Part shown: positions 5,562 through 7,103 of the stretch, piece after piece
How the letters are laid out: each line of letters begins with the position of its first letter
Position numbering within the stretch: the first letter of the stretch is position 1
From: JBFGFG01 sp041627475
GTDB lineage: Bacteria > Actinomycetota > Nitriliruptoria > Nitriliruptorales > Nitriliruptoraceae
Length of the DNA: 7,103 nucleotides
Assembly: GCA_041627475.1 (NCBI GenBank)
Contig: JBFKQZ010000168.1
Span: 1-7,103 of the forward strand
Direction of reading: 5' to 3'
The notes under the pieces: model-generated
Databases searched by the model: none
Seen by the model: the letters and a program-made list of their open reading frames with translations, nothing else
Told to the model about the DNA's origin: nothing
Made by a program: the position numbers and the translations under genes

Positions 5562-6533
5562 TCAGGGGACGAGCTGCTCGGTGGCTTCGTCGAGCGGCTC
5601 CGTGAGGTCGTCCAGCGGGTCGGTCACGTCGTCCAGCGGGTCCGTGACGTCGTCCAGCGGATCGGTCACGTCGTCCAGCGGGTCCGTGACCTCGTCGACC
5701 GGGTCCGTGCCGTCGCCCGCGCCGTCGTCCTGGCCCGGGGCGTCCTCGTCCACCGGCTCGTCGGTGCCCGTGGCACCGTCGTCGCCGGTCGGGCCGTCCG
5801 CCCCGTCGACCGTGGCGTCACCGTCGACCGGTGCGGTCACGGTCGGGTCGACCCCGAGGTCCTCGAGACGCTGCACGACCGCCGCCTGGACCTCCGGGAG
5901 CTCTGACCGCGAGGCGAGCGTCCGCAGCGCCCCGACGTAGGGGGCCACGAGCTCCTCGACGGACCGCCCCTGCGCGACCGCGAGGTCGAGCGCGTCGGCC
6001 AGGAGTGCGTCCGCCTCGGCGAGGAGGTCACCGACGACGGCGCCGTCGACCAGGTCGAGCGCCTCCAGCAGGCGTTCGCTGGCGAAGTCGACGAGCAGCT
6101 CGGCGTCCCGCGTCTCGTCCGCGACCAGCAGCTGCAGCGACTCGAGCCCACGGTCCAGTCCGGCCAGCAGGTCACCCGGCCCGGCACGGTCCGCGGCGGC
6201 CACGACGCTGGTCGCGAGGACCGCGGCCGCAGCCACCCCGGCGACGATGCCAGCCAGCCCCCCGCTGGCCCCGGTCGTCGTGACGCCGGCCGCGGTCGCG
6301 CCACCGCCGGGCGGGGTCGTGGGCGGGGTCGGTGCCGTGGCTGCCTGCACGACCTGCTCGCGCAGCGCCTCGCGGAACGCCTCGGTCGGAGGCACCAGCG
6401 CGATGTGCGTGCGCACGGCCGTCGCGAGCTCGGCGAGCTCGACGAGCTCGGCCGGGACGTCATCGGGGGCCAGCCGGCCGTCCAGGAGGTCGGCGAGCTG
6501 CTCGGCCGGTGACGGCTCGGTCGCGTTGGGCAT
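5562..6533 (-). CDS. DUF5667/anti-sigma-like single-pass membrane protein with acidic heptad-repeat tail
   Basis: A 323-residue protein read from the ATG at 6533. Residues 1-66 are a helical, acidic N-terminal part (EQLADLLDGRLAP, FREALREQVV) like the N-termini of actinobacterial proteins often found with ECF sigma factors. A Pro/Gly/Thr-rich linker (about 67-90) leads to one TM helix (about 91-115). Residues about 116-200 fit the DUF5667 pattern (PGDLLAGLDRGLESLQL, then ASERLLEALDL). The rest is Asp/Gly/Thr-rich and low in complexity, ending in six heptads of DPLDDVT type (277-318) before EQLVP. With the TM helix placing the basic-poor tail outside, the acidic repeats would be on the cell surface. 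The start at 6533 is preferred over an in-frame TTG at 6593 because a promoter-like motif lies between them and family similarity begins after MPNATEP; its ribosome binding site is weak. No sigma factor gene is adjacent in the window. It converges on the kinase gene with a 3-bp gap and no terminator between. Function is unproven. Confidence 0.8.
   Translation of the reverse strand: MPNATEPSPAEQLADLLDGRLAPDDVPAELVELAELATAVRTHIALVPPTEAFREALREQVVQAATAPTPPTTPPGGGATAAGVTTTGASGGLAGIVAGVAAAAVLATSVVAAADRAGPGDLLAGLDRGLESLQLLVADETRDAELLVDFASERLLEALDLVDGAVVGDLLAEADALLADALDLAVAQGRSVEELVAPYVGALRTLASRSELPEVQAAVVQRLEDLGVDPTVTAPVDGDATVDGADGPTGDDGATGTDEPVDEDAPGQDDGAGDGTDPVDEVTDPLDDVTDPLDDVTDPLDDVTDPLDDLTEPLDEATEQLVP
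5581..5706 (-). repeat. Six tandem 21-bp units encoding the acidic heptads
   Basis: Six consecutive 21-bp units (5581-5601, 5602-5622, 5623-5643, 5644-5664, 5665-5685, 5686-5706) share the plus-strand core GTCGTCCAGCGG in the middle four; the outer two are diverged. Each unit encodes one heptad (DPLDDVT or a variant) in the minus-strand gene, so length changes would stay in frame. Neighbouring units alternate synonymously for Val-Thr (GTCACG versus GTGACC), which suggests the last expansion copied a 42-bp pair. The alternation makes inverted repeats (GTCACG with CGTGAC) at 5623-5648 and 5665-5690. Confidence 0.9.
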
Positions 6534-6563
6534 GACGGGGGTCCCGGTCGCTGCGGGTCCCCC

Positions 6564-6593
6564 ATCCTGTCGGCGGTGACGGGCGCCGGTCAA
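6564..6593 (-). promoter_or_regulatory. Candidate promoter for the DUF5667-like gene
   Basis: On the minus strand TTGACC (6593-6588) matches a -35 box at five of six bases. After an 18-bp spacer, CAGGAT (6569-6564) is a partial -10 (A2, A5 and T6 kept). Transcription would start near 6557, about 24 bases before the ATG at 6533. The -35 is good and the -10 weak; this is a prediction by eye. Confidence 0.35.
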
Positions 6594-6643
6594 CGGCTTC
6601 TCGCCAGTACCGTCCGCCGGGCCCCCGAGGACCGGAGCGGACG

Positions 6644-7103
6644 ATGGCGACCGGCGCGCAGGCCCTGCTGCAGACCCTGCTGGACAGCGGTGTCGACACC
6701 TGCTTCACCAACCCCGGCACGTCGGAGATGCACTTCGTCGCCGCCCTCGACGACGCGCCGGCGATGCGCGCGGTCCTCACGCTCTTCGAGGGCGTCGCCA
6801 CCGGCGCCGCCGACGGGTACGCCCGCATGACGGGTCGCCCCGCGGCGACCCTGCTCCACCTCGGGCCGGGGCTCGGCAACGGGCTCGCGAACCTCCACAA
6901 CGCCCGCCGGGCCGGCGTGCCGGTCGTGAACATCGTGGGCGACCACGCGACCCACCACGCCAGGTTCGACGCCCCGCTGCAGTCGGACATCGAGACCGCT
7001 GCCCGCAACGTCTCACCCGACTGGGTCCGGACCCCGACCACAGCGGCCGAGCTGCCCGGGGCCGGCGCCGAGGCCGTCGCCGCGGCGATGGGGCCGCCCG
7101 GCC
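6644..7103 (+). CDS. Thiamine-diphosphate-dependent enzyme, acetolactate-synthase-like, N-terminal part
   Basis: The first 153 codons of a gene that runs off the right edge. This is the N-terminal pyrimidine-binding domain of the acetolactate synthase / benzoylformate decarboxylase / pyruvate oxidase superfamily. Diagnostic stretches are FTNPGTSEMHFVAALD (21-36), LFEGVATGAADGYARMTGRP (47-66), LHLGPGLGNGLANLHNARRA and VPVVNIVGDHATHH. Glu49 in LFEG corresponds to the conserved glutamate that activates thiamine diphosphate. The closest pattern I recall is the actinobacterial and proteobacterial group annotated as acetolactate synthase large subunit but not the biosynthetic IlvB, so the substrate (a 2-oxo acid) is uncertain. 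GGAG at 6634-6637, six bases before the ATG, supports the start. A TACCGT at 6608-6613 could be its -10, but no good -35 is seen. It is divergent from the DUF5667-like gene across 110 bp. The PP and central domains are outside the window. Confidence 0.9.
   Translation, partial: MATGAQALLQTLLDSGVDTCFTNPGTSEMHFVAALDDAPAMRAVLTLFEGVATGAADGYARMTGRPAATLLHLGPGLGNGLANLHNARRAGVPVVNIVGDHATHHARFDAPLQSDIETAARNVSPDWVRTPTTAAELPGAGAEAVAAAMGPPG

Noticed and set aside
6534..6593. TTG at 6593 as start of the DUF5667-like gene, adding 20 residues
   Set aside because: There is no ribosome binding site, the extra residues look like non-coding translation, and the best -35/-10 candidate overlaps this stretch.

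Overview
The window is very GC-rich, with dense genes, strong G/C third-position bias and long open frames on the non-coding strands. This, together with the protein families present (a BTAD/SARP-type ATPase regulator, a DUF5667-like membrane protein and an actinobacterial-looking acetolactate-synthase-like enzyme), points to the chromosome of an Actinomycetota species. The many acidic residues would fit a deep-branching or salt-tolerant lineage, but the sequence does not settle the genus. I saw no rRNA, tRNA, CRISPR array, insertion sequence or phage gene.

Layout. (1) At the left edge a small membrane protein runs leftwards out of the window (330 to 1, minus). (2) After a 145-bp divergent spacer, a large SARP-family regulator (476-4255, plus; about 1259 aa) has, in order, a winged-helix domain, a BTAD domain, an AAA/NTPase domain, TPR-like repeats and a second, DeoR-like helix-turn-helix at its extreme C-terminus. 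(3) A 98-bp spacer carries an exact 11-bp tandem direct repeat, the spacing SARP and PhoB-like proteins recognise. (4) A 30-codon reading frame (4354-4446) with a good ribosome binding site encodes almost nothing but a Sec signal peptide, leaving a predicted six-residue mature peptide. (5) Its stop overlaps (ATGA) the start of a two-TM sensor histidine kinase (4443-5558) with almost no extracellular loop and no response regulator in the window. (6) Three bases past the kinase stop, a convergent gene (6533-5562, minus) encodes a single-pass DUF5667/anti-sigma-like protein whose C-terminus is six acidic heptads, encoded by a 21-bp tandem repeat. (7) Divergent from it, the 5' part of a thiamine-diphosphate enzyme (6644 to the window end, plus) begins.

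The most interesting part is the stretch 476-5558. A hypothesis consistent with the layout is a small signalling locus: the regulator binds the 11-bp repeats and drives a translationally coupled pair, a tiny exported peptide and a membrane-sensing kinase. Gene order, the overlap, the repeat and the signal-peptide features are directly visible. The regulatory link and any peptide-kinase pairing are inference.
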